From: an uncultured Prevotella sp. | GTDB taxonomy: Bacteria > Bacteroidota > Bacteroidia > Bacteroidales > Bacteroidaceae | DNA length: 43,319 nt | NCBI GenBank assembly: GCA_905233425.1 | Contig: CAJOEC010000025.1 | Span: 1 to 43,319, forward strand | Reading direction: 5' to 3' | Shown: piece after piece, positions 1 to 8,000 of the stretch | How the letters are laid out: each line of letters starts with the position of its first letter | Position numbering within the stretch: the stretch's first letter is position 1 | The notes under the pieces: model-generated | Told to the model about the DNA's origin: nothing | What the model saw: the letters and a program-made list of their open reading frames with translations, nothing else | The model's database searches: none | Made by a program: the position numbers and the translations under genes

Positions 1-159
1 AATTTTTTGTGCGCAGCAATTAATGTACAATTAATGTTCAATTACATGGCAATTATATGTTAATGAAAGGTCAATTGCACTTCTTTGCGGATAATCAAAA
101 TTCGATAAATTCGTTGTAAGAAACTAATTCGTACTTGTCGGGGCTTTATTCTTCTTCCA

Positions 160-191
160 TTTGCTGGTAATGAAAAAATTGCCTACTTTTG
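160..191 (+). promoter_or_regulatory. Bacteroidota-type promoter for a short RNA
   Basis: A -33 element TTTG at 160-163 and a -7 box TACTTTTG at 184-191 are separated by 20 nt, which is the Bacteroidota sigma-factor arrangement (TTTG, 19-21 nt, TANNTTTG). Transcription would start near 197-200. No plus-strand gene follows; a terminator-like hairpin comes about 40 nt later. The box is seen directly; promoter activity is inferred. Confidence 0.6.
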
Positions 192-197
192 CAGCAG

Positions 198-256
198 TTT
201 AGTGAATCCCCATTCTTTCTTGAATGGTTATAGCTACCTCAATGGTAGCTTTTTTA
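198..256 (+). ncRNA. candidate small RNA of about 55-60 nt
   Basis: This stretch lies between a complete plus-strand promoter (160-191) and a hairpin with a T run. It folds into two consecutive perfect hairpins: CCATTC/GAATGG (210-215 with 222-227, loop TTTCTT) and AGCTACC/GGTAGCT (232-238 with 244-250, loop TCAAT), the latter followed by TTTTTT. No start codon followed by a credible ORF is present. The transcript would end beside the 3' end of the convergent minus-strand gene at 260-793 and could overlap its mRNA. It could instead be a truncated leader or attenuator whose downstream gene has been lost. I do not recognise the family. Confidence 0.45.
232..256 (+). terminator. intrinsic terminator, plus strand
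   Basis: A seven-bp perfect stem (AGCTACC/GGTAGCT) with a 5-nt loop is followed by a run of six T at 250-255. The minus-strand side has no T run, so it is directional and would end a rightward transcript. Confidence 0.7.
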
Positions 257-259
257 ATA

Positions 260-793
260 TTATGTTGCTTGAAAAGAACTATAACAAGTTTGTAGTATCT
301 CAGATGCCGGAAGAGGTAACAGACGGTGAAATATCTTCTTGATGGTATCCACAACTGCTTTTGGTGTGAACTTCTTTGCGTTCTCACCGACGACCTTGCC
401 ATCGTGGTTGATATAATATGAGAAATCCCTGACACCGATGTTGATGCCAGCATCGAACAGGTCGTTTTGCAGGAAAAGCGTGCCGTTGCGCTCTGGAAAC
501 AGTTGCCAGCCACGCAGATAGCGGTCATCACTCTTCTTGAGCACGTCTTTGAAATGTCTGATAACGGCCTTGTCTATCGGCTGGGCATCCTCACCGTCCC
601 ATCCTTTTTCGTAGTCCTGAAAGTCTGACAGGCTTTCGAGCAGCTGAGTGTAATCCCTGCTCCGCCCCTGTGCCGTAGCCTTCACCAACGTAAGACCACG
701 CAACATTTCCACTGCTTTCTCCAAATAGCTACGGTCATCCGACAGACAGCCTATCAAACGATATATCTCAGTATTCAATTCTATTGTGGTCAT
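260..793 (-). CDS. uncharacterised protein with antitoxin-like N-terminus and a GWDGE-motif C-terminal region
   Basis: The predicted protein has 177 residues. Residues 1-35 (starting MTTIELNTEIYRLIGCLSDD) resemble, from memory, the N-terminus of small Bacteroides/Prevotella proteins usually found as antitoxin partners of RelE-like toxins (pattern MTxIELNxELxxxLxxIxxD, then a KAVxxLRxL helix). The rest is a different region with a GWDGEDAQPI motif near residue 64, seen in many hypothetical bacterial proteins, and an alpha/beta C-terminal half. No signal peptide, membrane segment or toxin partner is seen, and the gene stands alone. It has its own promoter 30-60 nt upstream. The function is not known to me; a regulatory or defence-related role would be speculation. 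Confidence 0.7.
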   Translation of the reverse strand: MTTIELNTEIYRLIGCLSDDRSYLEKAVEMLRGLTLVKATAQGRSRDYTQLLESLSDFQDYEKGWDGEDAQPIDKAVIRHFKDVLKKSDDRYLRGWQLFPERNGTLFLQNDLFDAGINIGVRDFSYYINHDGKVVGENAKKFTPKAVVDTIKKIFHRLLPLPASEILQTCYSSFQAT

Positions 794-823
794 CTTTATT
801 CAACCGCTCATTGATTCTGGGGG

Positions 824-854
824 CAAAGATAGGCATTTTTTCGGAACTGGCAAA
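824..854 (-). promoter_or_regulatory. promoter of the gene at 260-793
   Basis: Read on the minus strand, TTTG (854-851) is followed after 19 nt by TATCTTTG (831-824), a perfect TANNTTTG box. The expected start near 817 gives a leader of about 25 nt before the ATG at 793. Confidence 0.65.
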
Positions 855-901
855 GAAAACTGCAAAAAAACTGCAAGTATAAGCCTCGCTGATGCCAACA
901 C

Positions 902-3262
902 TCACGGTTTTTCTGCCGACAGCATTCCCAGTTCCCCGATGTTCTTGATGTGGAGGTCGCGCTGCGGGAACGGTATCTCGATGCCGTTGGCGCGGAGGGT
1001 CTCGTAGATGCACTTCAGCACGTCGCTGACAACGTAGATCTTTTTCACAGCGTCGGCCCAGACGAAGATCTTGAAGTCGACGCTGGAGTCGTTCATGCCA
1101 ATCATCACGGTCTTGGCCTTCTTTGCGGGGTCGACCCACTTGTGGTGCAACTGGTTCACGGCATCCTCTACGACCTTCATCACCTGCTTGAGGTTAGAGC
1201 CATAGGCCACGCCGAAGGGTATGGCGGCAAGAATATAGCCGTTGTTGCGCGTCAGGTTCTTGTAGTTCTTTGCGAAGAGCTGGCTGTTCTGGAAGGTGAT
1301 GACCTCGCCGTAGAGCGACTGTATGACTGTCGAGGTGTAGCTTATCGAAGCGACGCGTCCCATCGTCCCGTCGACCTCTATCCAGTCGCCCACCTTACAA
1401 CGTCCGGCCATGAGCGTTGCCCCGTAGTAGATGTTCTCGATGATGTCCTTCGAGGCGAAGCCGATACCCGTGGACAGTCCGCCTGAGATGGCTATGAGCC
1501 ACGCCACGCTGATGTGGAGCAGCGACAGCGAGAATAGCAGCCAAATACCCCAGACGAGCACCTGTATGACGTTCTTACCCATGACCTCGCGGCTGGCGGC
1601 GGTGGTGGGGTCGGAGGTCTGGAAGTGGAGACGCATGAAGGCGAGGATGGTGCTCGAGACGTAGGAGAAGAAGAACCAGGCATTGACCACCATGCTGATT
1701 TTCAGTATGCTCACCTTCAGGTTCTCCATGTCTATGTAGTCTTTCTTGAATATCTGCCAGCACTGGTCGCCCATGTTGAACACCCCGGCGGCCCAGTAGA
1801 TGCTGAGCATGACTGAGAGCACGCCCATGACGGGCAGCACCACCTTATATACTAACAGGTAAAGCCACGACTGAGTGATAGGCTTGTCCTTGAATCCGTG
1901 GCGCTCGCCGTATAATTTGAGATACTGTATGAGGCAGGTAATGGTGAGAATGCACGTCAGCTGCATTATCCACCAGATGAGTATCTGCACAGCCAACAGT
2001 GTGTAGCCCACTAACGAGCAGATGAGCGAGACGACGAACATGGCCTGCGAGAGGTAGGTATAGAACATGTCGGACCGCGGCACGTTCTTGTTGTGGCGGC
2101 CTATGACGTTCCACTGCCACAGGGCGCAGAGCAGCAGTATGGGCGGGAACACCATGTTCACAAGCTCACGGGGTATGAGCACTATGCGGAAGGCTATGAC
2201 AAGGAACCCGACGACGAGCAGGGGTGTGTAGATGCGGAATGCGCTGCGTATCTGGTCGCCGTTGACGCGCAGCAGCAGCGAGATGAGGATGACGCTGAGC
2301 AGCCACGCATACTCTATGAGCAGCGACGAGGCCATCATGTAGAAGTTCTGGTCGAGCGTGGTCTGCAGTATGGCCAGTATGGCGGCAAAGGTGATAGTGG
2401 TGGTGGCCATGATGATGCAGGCCCGCTTCTTGAGGAACTCCTTCGTGTGGAAGCGTCGCGGCATGAGGCGGAACACCAGCTGGTTGAGGAGCACGGCCAC
2501 TATGATATAGAAGACAATCATGGCGAAGAGGCGCAGTATGACGGTGCTGTCCCAGTCGCTCTGCTGTTTCGACGGCTCATATTTGTCGGCCAGTGTCTCG
2601 CGGGCTTCCTTCCATTTCGTGCCGAAATTCTTGGCTATGGCGAAATAGTTCTCGCCACCGTTCATGAAGATGCTCGTCTGTATGTCGTTGTACCGCTTGT
2701 TGGCATAGTCGTTGAGGTTCTTCAGTCTCTGCTCCGCCATTTCGTAGAGGTTTACGTAGCTGTTCACCTGCTTCTGTCCCTCGGCGAGCGTGTTCTTGAT
2801 GTTGGCGGCCAGTGTCAGGCAGACGGCACGGTCGGTGCGGGCCTCTTCGGAGAGCATGTCCAAGCGAATGCCCTGCAGCGTGTTTATCAGACTGTCGTAT
2901 TTGGCGATGTCGGCGTCGGTGGTCTCGATGTAGGTCTTGAAGGGCAGCTGCTGCCGACGGAACTCATGGTACTGCTCGGTGGCCTCATGGCAGGCGTATG
3001 TGAGGTCGAAGAGGTAGTTCTGCCTCTGTGAGTAGAGCATCAGCGAGTTCTGCCCGCATCGTCTCAGCGTCTCGCGCAGCTGGCTCACTATGGCCTTGGT
3101 CTCCTCTTCGCGCCGCCCGGCCTCGTCCACACACTGTTTGTGGCTCTCGGTCAGTTCGCCCCGCAGCACCTTCAGCGTGCGGTCAAGGTCGCGCTCCTTC
3201 AGCACGGCTTGTGTAGCCATGCTGACGGCCAGTAGCAACAACATTGTCAGTATCTTCTTCAT
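902..3262 (-). CDS. mechanosensitive channel of the MscS superfamily, large MscK-like form
   Basis: The product is a mechanosensitive channel that should open under hypo-osmotic stress in the inner membrane. I chose the ATG at 3262, which gives MKKILTMLLLLAVSMATQA, a clear signal peptide; an upstream in-frame ATG at 3307 would put 15 repeat-derived residues before it. The mature protein (786 aa including signal) has a periplasmic, charged, coiled-coil-rich region (about 20-245), then about ten hydrophobic segments (about 245-580). The conserved MscS pore helix and beta domain follow near the C-terminus, visible as GLSTGIGFASKDIIENIYYG and RCKVGDWIEVDGTMGRV. Length and layout fit the large MscK/YbiO-type members rather than the 286-aa MscS. 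It follows the esterase gene by 68 nt on the same strand. Confidence 0.85.
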   Translation of the reverse strand: MKKILTMLLLLAVSMATQAVLKERDLDRTLKVLRGELTESHKQCVDEAGRREEETKAIVSQLRETLRRCGQNSLMLYSQRQNYLFDLTYACHEATEQYHEFRRQQLPFKTYIETTDADIAKYDSLINTLQGIRLDMLSEEARTDRAVCLTLAANIKNTLAEGQKQVNSYVNLYEMAEQRLKNLNDYANKRYNDIQTSIFMNGGENYFAIAKNFGTKWKEARETLADKYEPSKQQSDWDSTVILRLFAMIVFYIIVAVLLNQLVFRLMPRRFHTKEFLKKRACIIMATTTITFAAILAILQTTLDQNFYMMASSLLIEYAWLLSVILISLLLRVNGDQIRSAFRIYTPLLVVGFLVIAFRIVLIPRELVNMVFPPILLLCALWQWNVIGRHNKNVPRSDMFYTYLSQAMFVVSLICSLVGYTLLAVQILIWWIMQLTCILTITCLIQYLKLYGERHGFKDKPITQSWLYLLVYKVVLPVMGVLSVMLSIYWAAGVFNMGDQCWQIFKKDYIDMENLKVSILKISMVVNAWFFFSYVSSTILAFMRLHFQTSDPTTAASREVMGKNVIQVLVWGIWLLFSLSLLHISVAWLIAISGGLSTGIGFASKDIIENIYYGATLMAGRCKVGDWIEVDGTMGRVASISYTSTVIQSLYGEVITFQNSQLFAKNYKNLTRNNGYILAAIPFGVAYGSNLKQVMKVVEDAVNQLHHKWVDPAKKAKTVMIGMNDSSVDFKIFVWADAVKKIYVVSDVLKCIYETLRANGIEIPFPQRDLHIKNIGELGMLSAEKP

Positions 3263-3330
3263 TGAGGGTTGAGATTTGAGCGCTCCCGAAGCTGACGCTT
3301 CGGGCACAGTGGCTGTTGAGGGTTAAGGGG
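3263..3330 (-). repeat. leader made of dispersed repeats: perfect hairpin plus CTCAA-type tandem repeat
   Basis: The spacer between the esterase stop and the MscS start holds a perfect 8-bp hairpin, CCCGAAGC/GCTTCGGG with loop TGAC (3285-3304). It is flanked on both sides by CTCAACCC-type heptamer repeats that run directly into the ATG of the channel gene. No T run follows the hairpin in the minus direction, so it is not a good terminator. A related half hairpin (CTTCCGAAG) beside the same heptamer repeat is found at 29241-29287. Confidence 0.6.
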
Positions 3331-4545
3331 TCATTGTGCGGGTTTTGTGAAATCGGCCACCCTCACGCCGCTTGTCGCCACCTGACGGCCAAGGAGGAAA
3401 CGGTCGATGAAGGCCTGTACTTCGGGCCACTGGCTTTCGGGCAGCTGGCAGTGGCCGTGGCCGCCGACGATGCTCCAGCCCATGCGGTCGGCAATGCCGA
3501 AGCGCTCCCACACCTTGACAGCCGCCTCGGCCGAGGCCAGCATGGCTGGGTCGCTGAGCCATACATAGTCGGGGTTGCCAATAAGCAGCAATGCCCTCGG
3601 GCACACCATGGCACACAGCTCGTGCTGGTCGTAGGGCAGACGGTAGACGCTGTCGCCGCTGAAGTTCTCGCGCTGGCTCTCCATGAACCAGTGGTAGTCG
3701 GTCTTGTCGATGTCCTCGACCTTCTCCGTCGACTCGTGCGACTTACGCCATGCTGCCGCTCCGCCGCCGCCGGGTTCCTGTGCGATGGTCAGGGCTATGC
3801 GCTCGTCGAAGGCTCCGCAGTAGAGTGCCATCTTGCCCGCATACGAACAGCCGGTGACACCTATATGGCGTGTGTCGATCTTCGTCACCTCAGGCCCCAG
3901 CTGCTGCAAGCCGTCTATCAGGCGGCTCAGCCCCCATGCCCACTCGCTATAGGCTCCGTTGGCTGTAAGAGCTGGATAGAGGCGGTCGAAGGGATGCTCA
4001 CCACGCTCGTGGTGCTTCCCCCACTGCCCGTAATCGTTCACCTGTTTCTCGTGGAAGGTCATCGTCGCTATCGGCCGTCCTTCAAACAGCTGGCGTGGCA
4101 GCGAGATTCTGCTTGTGCCTATCATCAGCGCGTAAGGCGGCTGAAATGCACTTGAGTCAGCCCCAGCCTTAGGATAGTTTATTTCAGAGCGCAGGGTGAG
4201 CGTCTCGCCGCCTACAGTCACGTCGACCACCAGCGCCGTGTCGCCCTCCATCCGGGCTTTCACCTGTCCCGGCTCCATGGCAGGCTTGGTGCCGATGCCA
4301 TAGTGCTGAATATTATGGCCGATGTCGCTGCGGCGTCGCGCCCAGTCGGCAAAGCTGCCCACACCCTCCAGCGCGTCGGGCAGTTCGCGTATGACAGGCA
4401 GCTGGATAGGGTCTGGCATCGTTGGCGCGGCAAAGCCGGCGCCGGTATTCTCCACGTCGTAAACAAGTGGCGTCTCAACATTCTGCGCCACTGCTGCCAC
4501 TGCTGCAAAAACTGCAATGACAACCGAGATAAATAGCTTTTTCAT
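3331..4545 (-). CDS. secreted glucuronoyl esterase-like serine hydrolase (CE15-like)
   Basis: Predicted to cleave ester bonds between 4-O-methyl-glucuronic acid of xylan and lignin or related esters, in the periplasm or at the surface. A signal peptide MKKLFISVVIAVFAAVAAVAQ starts at 4545; an ATG three codons upstream (4554) is possible, but the promoter box leaves almost no leader for it. Counting from that upstream ATG, the nucleophile motif is GVTGCSYAGKMAL (Ser237), the acid is in QEPGGGGAAAW (Glu260), and the catalytic His is in GGHGHCQLP (His368). These match the GCSxxGK, E-x-G-x-GG and HGHC motifs of CE15 alpha/beta hydrolases as I recall them. Length (about 404 aa) fits single-domain members. 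No xylanase neighbours are present, so substrate is inferred only from the family. Confidence 0.8.
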   Translation of the reverse strand: MKKLFISVVIAVFAAVAAVAQNVETPLVYDVENTGAGFAAPTMPDPIQLPVIRELPDALEGVGSFADWARRRSDIGHNIQHYGIGTKPAMEPGQVKARMEGDTALVVDVTVGGETLTLRSEINYPKAGADSSAFQPPYALMIGTSRISLPRQLFEGRPIATMTFHEKQVNDYGQWGKHHERGEHPFDRLYPALTANGAYSEWAWGLSRLIDGLQQLGPEVTKIDTRHIGVTGCSYAGKMALYCGAFDERIALTIAQEPGGGGAAAWRKSHESTEKVEDIDKTDYHWFMESQRENFSGDSVYRLPYDQHELCAMVCPRALLLIGNPDYVWLSDPAMLASAEAAVKVWERFGIADRMGWSIVGGHGHCQLPESQWPEVQAFIDRFLLGRQVATSGVRVADFTKPAQ

Positions 4546-4567
4546 AGTCTGCATTGATTATTTCTTG

Positions 4568-4599
4568 CAAAGATACGGCTTTTTGCCGATACGTGCAAG
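4568..4599 (-). promoter_or_regulatory. promoter of the esterase gene
   Basis: Minus-strand TATCTTTG (4575-4568) is preceded by CTTG (4599-4596) with a 20-nt spacer. The expected start is about 4561, giving a leader of about 15 nt to the ATG at 4545. The upstream part of this promoter nearly touches the T run of the tRNA-Glu terminator (4608-4636). Confidence 0.6.
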
Positions 4600-4607
4600 T
4601 TTTTTGG

Positions 4608-4636
4608 CAAAAAAATAGAGAAGCGTCTGCTTCTCT
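4608..4636 (-). terminator. intrinsic terminator of tRNA-Glu
   Basis: A perfect 8-bp stem AGAGAAGC/GCTTCTCT (4617-4636, 4-nt loop) is followed on the minus strand by ATTTTTTT. It lies just downstream of the tRNA. Confidence 0.85.
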
Positions 4637-4641
4637 ACCTC

Positions 4642-4716
4642 TGGTAGTCGGTAAGGGAATCGAACCCTTATGCCAAGATTGAGAATCTTGTATCCTAACC
4701 GTTAGATGAACCGACC
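4642..4716 (-). tRNA. tRNA-Glu (anticodon CUC)
   Basis: Full cloverleaf read on the minus strand: acceptor GGTCGGT/ACCGACT, D arm with GGTTAGGA, anticodon stem CAAGA/TCTTG with loop TTCTCAA (anticodon CUC), T arm AAGGG/CCCTT with TTCGATT, discriminator A and an encoded CCA. The length of 75 nt includes the CCA. The anticodon reads GAG, so the genome should also hold a tRNA-Glu(UUC). Confidence 0.95.
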
Positions 4717-4735
4717 GTTTCAACGATTTCGGGTG

Positions 4736-4743
4736 CAAAGGTA
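4736..4743 (-). promoter_or_regulatory. -7 box of the tRNA-Glu promoter
   Basis: Minus-strand TACCTTTG lies 20 nt before the mature tRNA 5' end. No clear TTTG -33 element is seen at the expected distance. Confidence 0.45.
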
Positions 4744-4810
4744 CACATTTTTCTGCACACTGAAGCATAAACCACCCCAAACAGCACGATTATTAAGAAC
4801 AATTAACAGT

Positions 4811-4980
4811 CGGGGGTCGTCTCGGCGAGTGCCTCCGAGGGTGTCGCCGAGCGCCTCCGAGGTGGTCGGAGAGTGTCTCCGAGGGGGGCGGAGGCCTCAA
4901 ATAGTTCGCGCCGGGCGAACTCCCAGTTCGCGCCGGGCGGACTCACAGTTCGCCCGGCGCGAACTATTTGACGTCTCGGA
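4811..4980. repeat. composite palindromic repeat block (family A, three 22-nt units) with a 22-24 nt tandem upstream
   Basis: Three palindromic units of the type AGTTCGCCCGGCGCGAACT sit at 4903-4921, 4925-4943 and 4947-4965, exactly 22 nt apart. They are followed by ATTTGACGTCTCGGAGAGG. Left of them (4814-4886) are three imperfect units of about 22-24 nt ending in CTCCGAGG. The same three-unit block plus GTCTCGGAG tail recurs at 20490-20575 and 30424-30505, with a single unit at 35240-35258. The spacer from 4717 to 5057 holds no gene besides the tRNA promoter and this block. Confidence 0.85.
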
Positions 4981-4993
4981 GAGGTGAAAAGAC

Positions 4994-5028
4994 ATCCGCC
5001 GGGACATTGCTTCGATGCCCCGGCGGAT
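4994..5028 (-). terminator. probable terminator hairpin of the gene at 5058-8330
   Basis: A perfect 10-bp stem ATCCGCCGGG/CCCGGCGGAT with a 15-nt loop that can pair further (CAT/ATG) lies 30 nt after the stop codon. The following minus-strand sequence GTCTTTTC is only weakly T-rich, so termination is probable rather than certain. Confidence 0.5.
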
Positions 5029-5057
5029 TAGGATGAAAGGGTTCTGTGGAGAAAGGC

Positions 5058-8000
5058 TTATTTGCAGATGGCCACTTTTCCACGGTAGATGTAGACTCCC
5101 TTGACAGGCTTGCATGGGAGCTGGCGGCCATTGAGGTCGAAGTAGCGGCTTGTGCCGTCGGCCTCGATGGTCTGAATGGTCGGGGTGATGCCTGTTGTGA
5201 TGTACGACGGTGTGGGGATGTCGGCATCGTAGAGCACGTTAAGTGCATCGGGCAGGTTGCCGTCGCTCACGCTGCCCACTCCGACATTGCTGAACAATGT
5301 GCGGAACACCTTGGCAGAGTTTGGATCTGAGAGCGGGGCGTTGAAAGGCCGTGCCCCAGACGGCTCCTCTGTCGGGTTGACGGCAGCGTCGTCGGAGAGG
5401 AAGTAGGCGCGGAAGGCGTTCAGTTTGGCGTCGGCGTTGTCCTCAGAGGTGAAGCGTGCCCACGAGCCGTCTTCGAGCAGACAGAACATGTTCATGCCGT
5501 CGGCCTCGGTGGCGCTGATGCTGTTGAAGGTGCCGGTCCACTGCCCGACCTTCGACATGTTCTCGTCGAAGAACCATTCCTCGTAGTCGTTGACCACTGT
5601 GCCCTCGGGAGCGGTGGCAGTCAGGGTTACGCCGACAGCATCGAGGCGCACGTCGCCACGCTCCGCCACTGCGAGGTAGGCCTTTCCGGCCTCAGCCTTG
5701 TCGGCTACGCTGGTGAAGACGAACTGGTTGTAGTAGTTGTCGATGAACGACAGCTGGTAGAGTTTCACCTTGCCCGGCTCCATGTATTTGCTGAAGTCCA
5801 GGTCGTAGGGCAGACAGATGGTGTAGGCACGAGGTTTGAAGGTGTCGTCGCCATTGTCCTCGGCTGAGAGCACGCGGTCGTAGAAGACGTTGACGGTCTG
5901 GCCGTCGTATTTCTCCAGCACAGCGGTGTTGGCGACATCGTTGCCGTCGTAGAAGCCTATCTCCTCGATGGGCAGACGGAAGCCAAAGAAATTGTCCACA
6001 GAGGCACCCGGAGAGGTGAAGCGCAGCTGGTAGACACCCGAATAGGGAGCCACGAAGTAGACGAATCCGTTCTGGGTGAAAGTGTCGTAGTATGTCCATT
6101 CGCCCTCGGGAGCGTTGGATGTGGTGTAGTACACGTTCAGCTGGCCGTTGGCTCCGCCACCGCCCATGAACATGCCAAGCATATCCATGAGACCGCCACC
6201 GCCGCCCAGTTCGGCGTAGAAGCGCAGTACGTCGCCCTTCATGGCCTGCAGGCGCGGGGTGACAAGTTCGTATTCCTCTGAGTCGGTAGTGGCCATATAG
6301 GTCTTGGGGGCAGAGTTGCCACCACCGCCCATCAGGCCGCCGAGCATGTCCATCAGGCCACCGCCGCTGCTGGGCAGCTTGACCTCCCAGCCAGTGGTAT
6401 CCCAGCCAACGGGGAATGGGATAGGCCGTGTCTCGTCTTCTGGCAGGAACTCAGGCTCGAAGTCCTCAGTCCACGCATCGACGTAGGTGCTATAGGCCGT
6501 GAGAGGCACAGAATACGCAGAGAGGACAGAGGACGCAGGTGTGAAGGTGACAATTCCCTGGTGGATGCCCAACGACTCCTGGTCGAAGACGTAGGTGACA
6601 TCGACGAAAGCGGTGTCGCTGGCCTCGATGGCCAAATCTTTATTGTTCAGGGCAAAGACAGTCTCGTCGGTTGAAGCAACGCCGACCTGCAGCGTTCCCG
6701 TGCCGGTGTTTACCACGGCAAGCGTCTCGGTGCTGTTGGTCTGGGGCATACCGTAGTTGATGGCCCCGGCGGCTGTGTTGTTGTGGAGCACGTAGATGTC
6801 GGGGGCGTTCTCGTCGAGGTGGAATCCGGCGATGCTGTCGACGACGATGCTGTCGGAGGCCAGTATGCGGAAGCGGTACTCGCCCGGCTCGATGTAGCCC
6901 ACCCAGAGCACACGGTAGGCAGAGTCGAGCGGCTCGGTGAACTCCTTAACCTTCTCCCACTTGTTGCTGCCATAGACCGACTTCTCGACGACAAGCGACG
7001 AACTGCTGCCACCGCCAAACAATGAACCCAGGCCAGCCATGCTATCGCCACCGCTGCCGCTCTTGACAGAGAAGAGCAGCACCTCGTCGATGCTTTCAAC
7101 GGTGAGAGGAGGAGTCATCAGGAACGAGGAAGAACCACCGCCACCGAACATAGCCCCCAGACCATCACCGCCGGAAGTGGTGGTGGCCACGCTATCGCGG
7201 AACTCCCATCCCTCGGTGAAGAAGCCCTTGGGCTGGACGTTGGCATTGAAGTCCTCCATCCACACGCCGGGCTGTGTGACAACAGCCGTAGCGTAGAGGG
7301 TCTTGGCATAGACACGCTCGTCGACAGGACTGAACGATATCTGCGCCTCGTTCTTGCCGGGTTGTCCGGCTGCGAAATTGAAGGTGATATTGACGTCGAG
7401 CGTGTCGGCAGCGGCCACCTCCATTTCGCCCGGAGCGACGGAGAAGAGGGCTGCGTTATCAGAGGTGATGTTCAGCTTCAGCGTTCCCGTTGCCGTGTTT
7501 ATGACCTTCAGCGTGCGGGTGCTGTCCTCGGTGCAAAGGCTGTAGTCGATGTGGTAGGCACGGGCATCGTTCTCGATGATGTAGAGGTCGGGGGCCTCGT
7601 TGTCGATGTGGTGTCCGGCCACGCTGTCGATCATCACGGTGCCGCCGGCCTTGAAGCGGAAGCGGTACTCACCGGCGGGCGTGTTGGCAATGGTGAACGT
7701 CTTGAAGACGGTGTCGAGTTCGGCGGTGAAGTCGGCCACGCGCACCCACTGGTTGCGGCTATAGACCGAGCGTTCCACGACGAAGGTGGAGTCGCTGCTG
7801 CCGAAACTGAAGCTCGTGCCCGAACCGGAGCTGTCCGACTTTTCTTTCTTAGCCGAGAACACCAGCGTCTCGCCGTCGTTGACCACAAGGGGAGGGGTGA
7901 GCAGGTAGTTGTCGTTGTTGCCGCCGCCCATCAGCGAACTCAGCAGCTCGCTGATGTCGAATCCACCTGTGCCTGTGCCAGGGGATTCTGGGTCTTCTGA

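Noticed and set aside
199..531. A 110-codon minus-strand frame overlapping the gene at 260-793
   Set aside because: Shares most of its length with the better-supported frame that has its own promoter and conserved N-terminus.
2093..3031. A 312-codon plus-strand open frame opposite the MscS gene
   Set aside because: Composition-biased, without a recognisable domain, and antisense to clear MscS coding sequence.
4903..4965. CRISPR array from regular 22-nt repeats
   Set aside because: The period leaves a 3-nt gap between units, so there are no spacers, and no cas genes are present.
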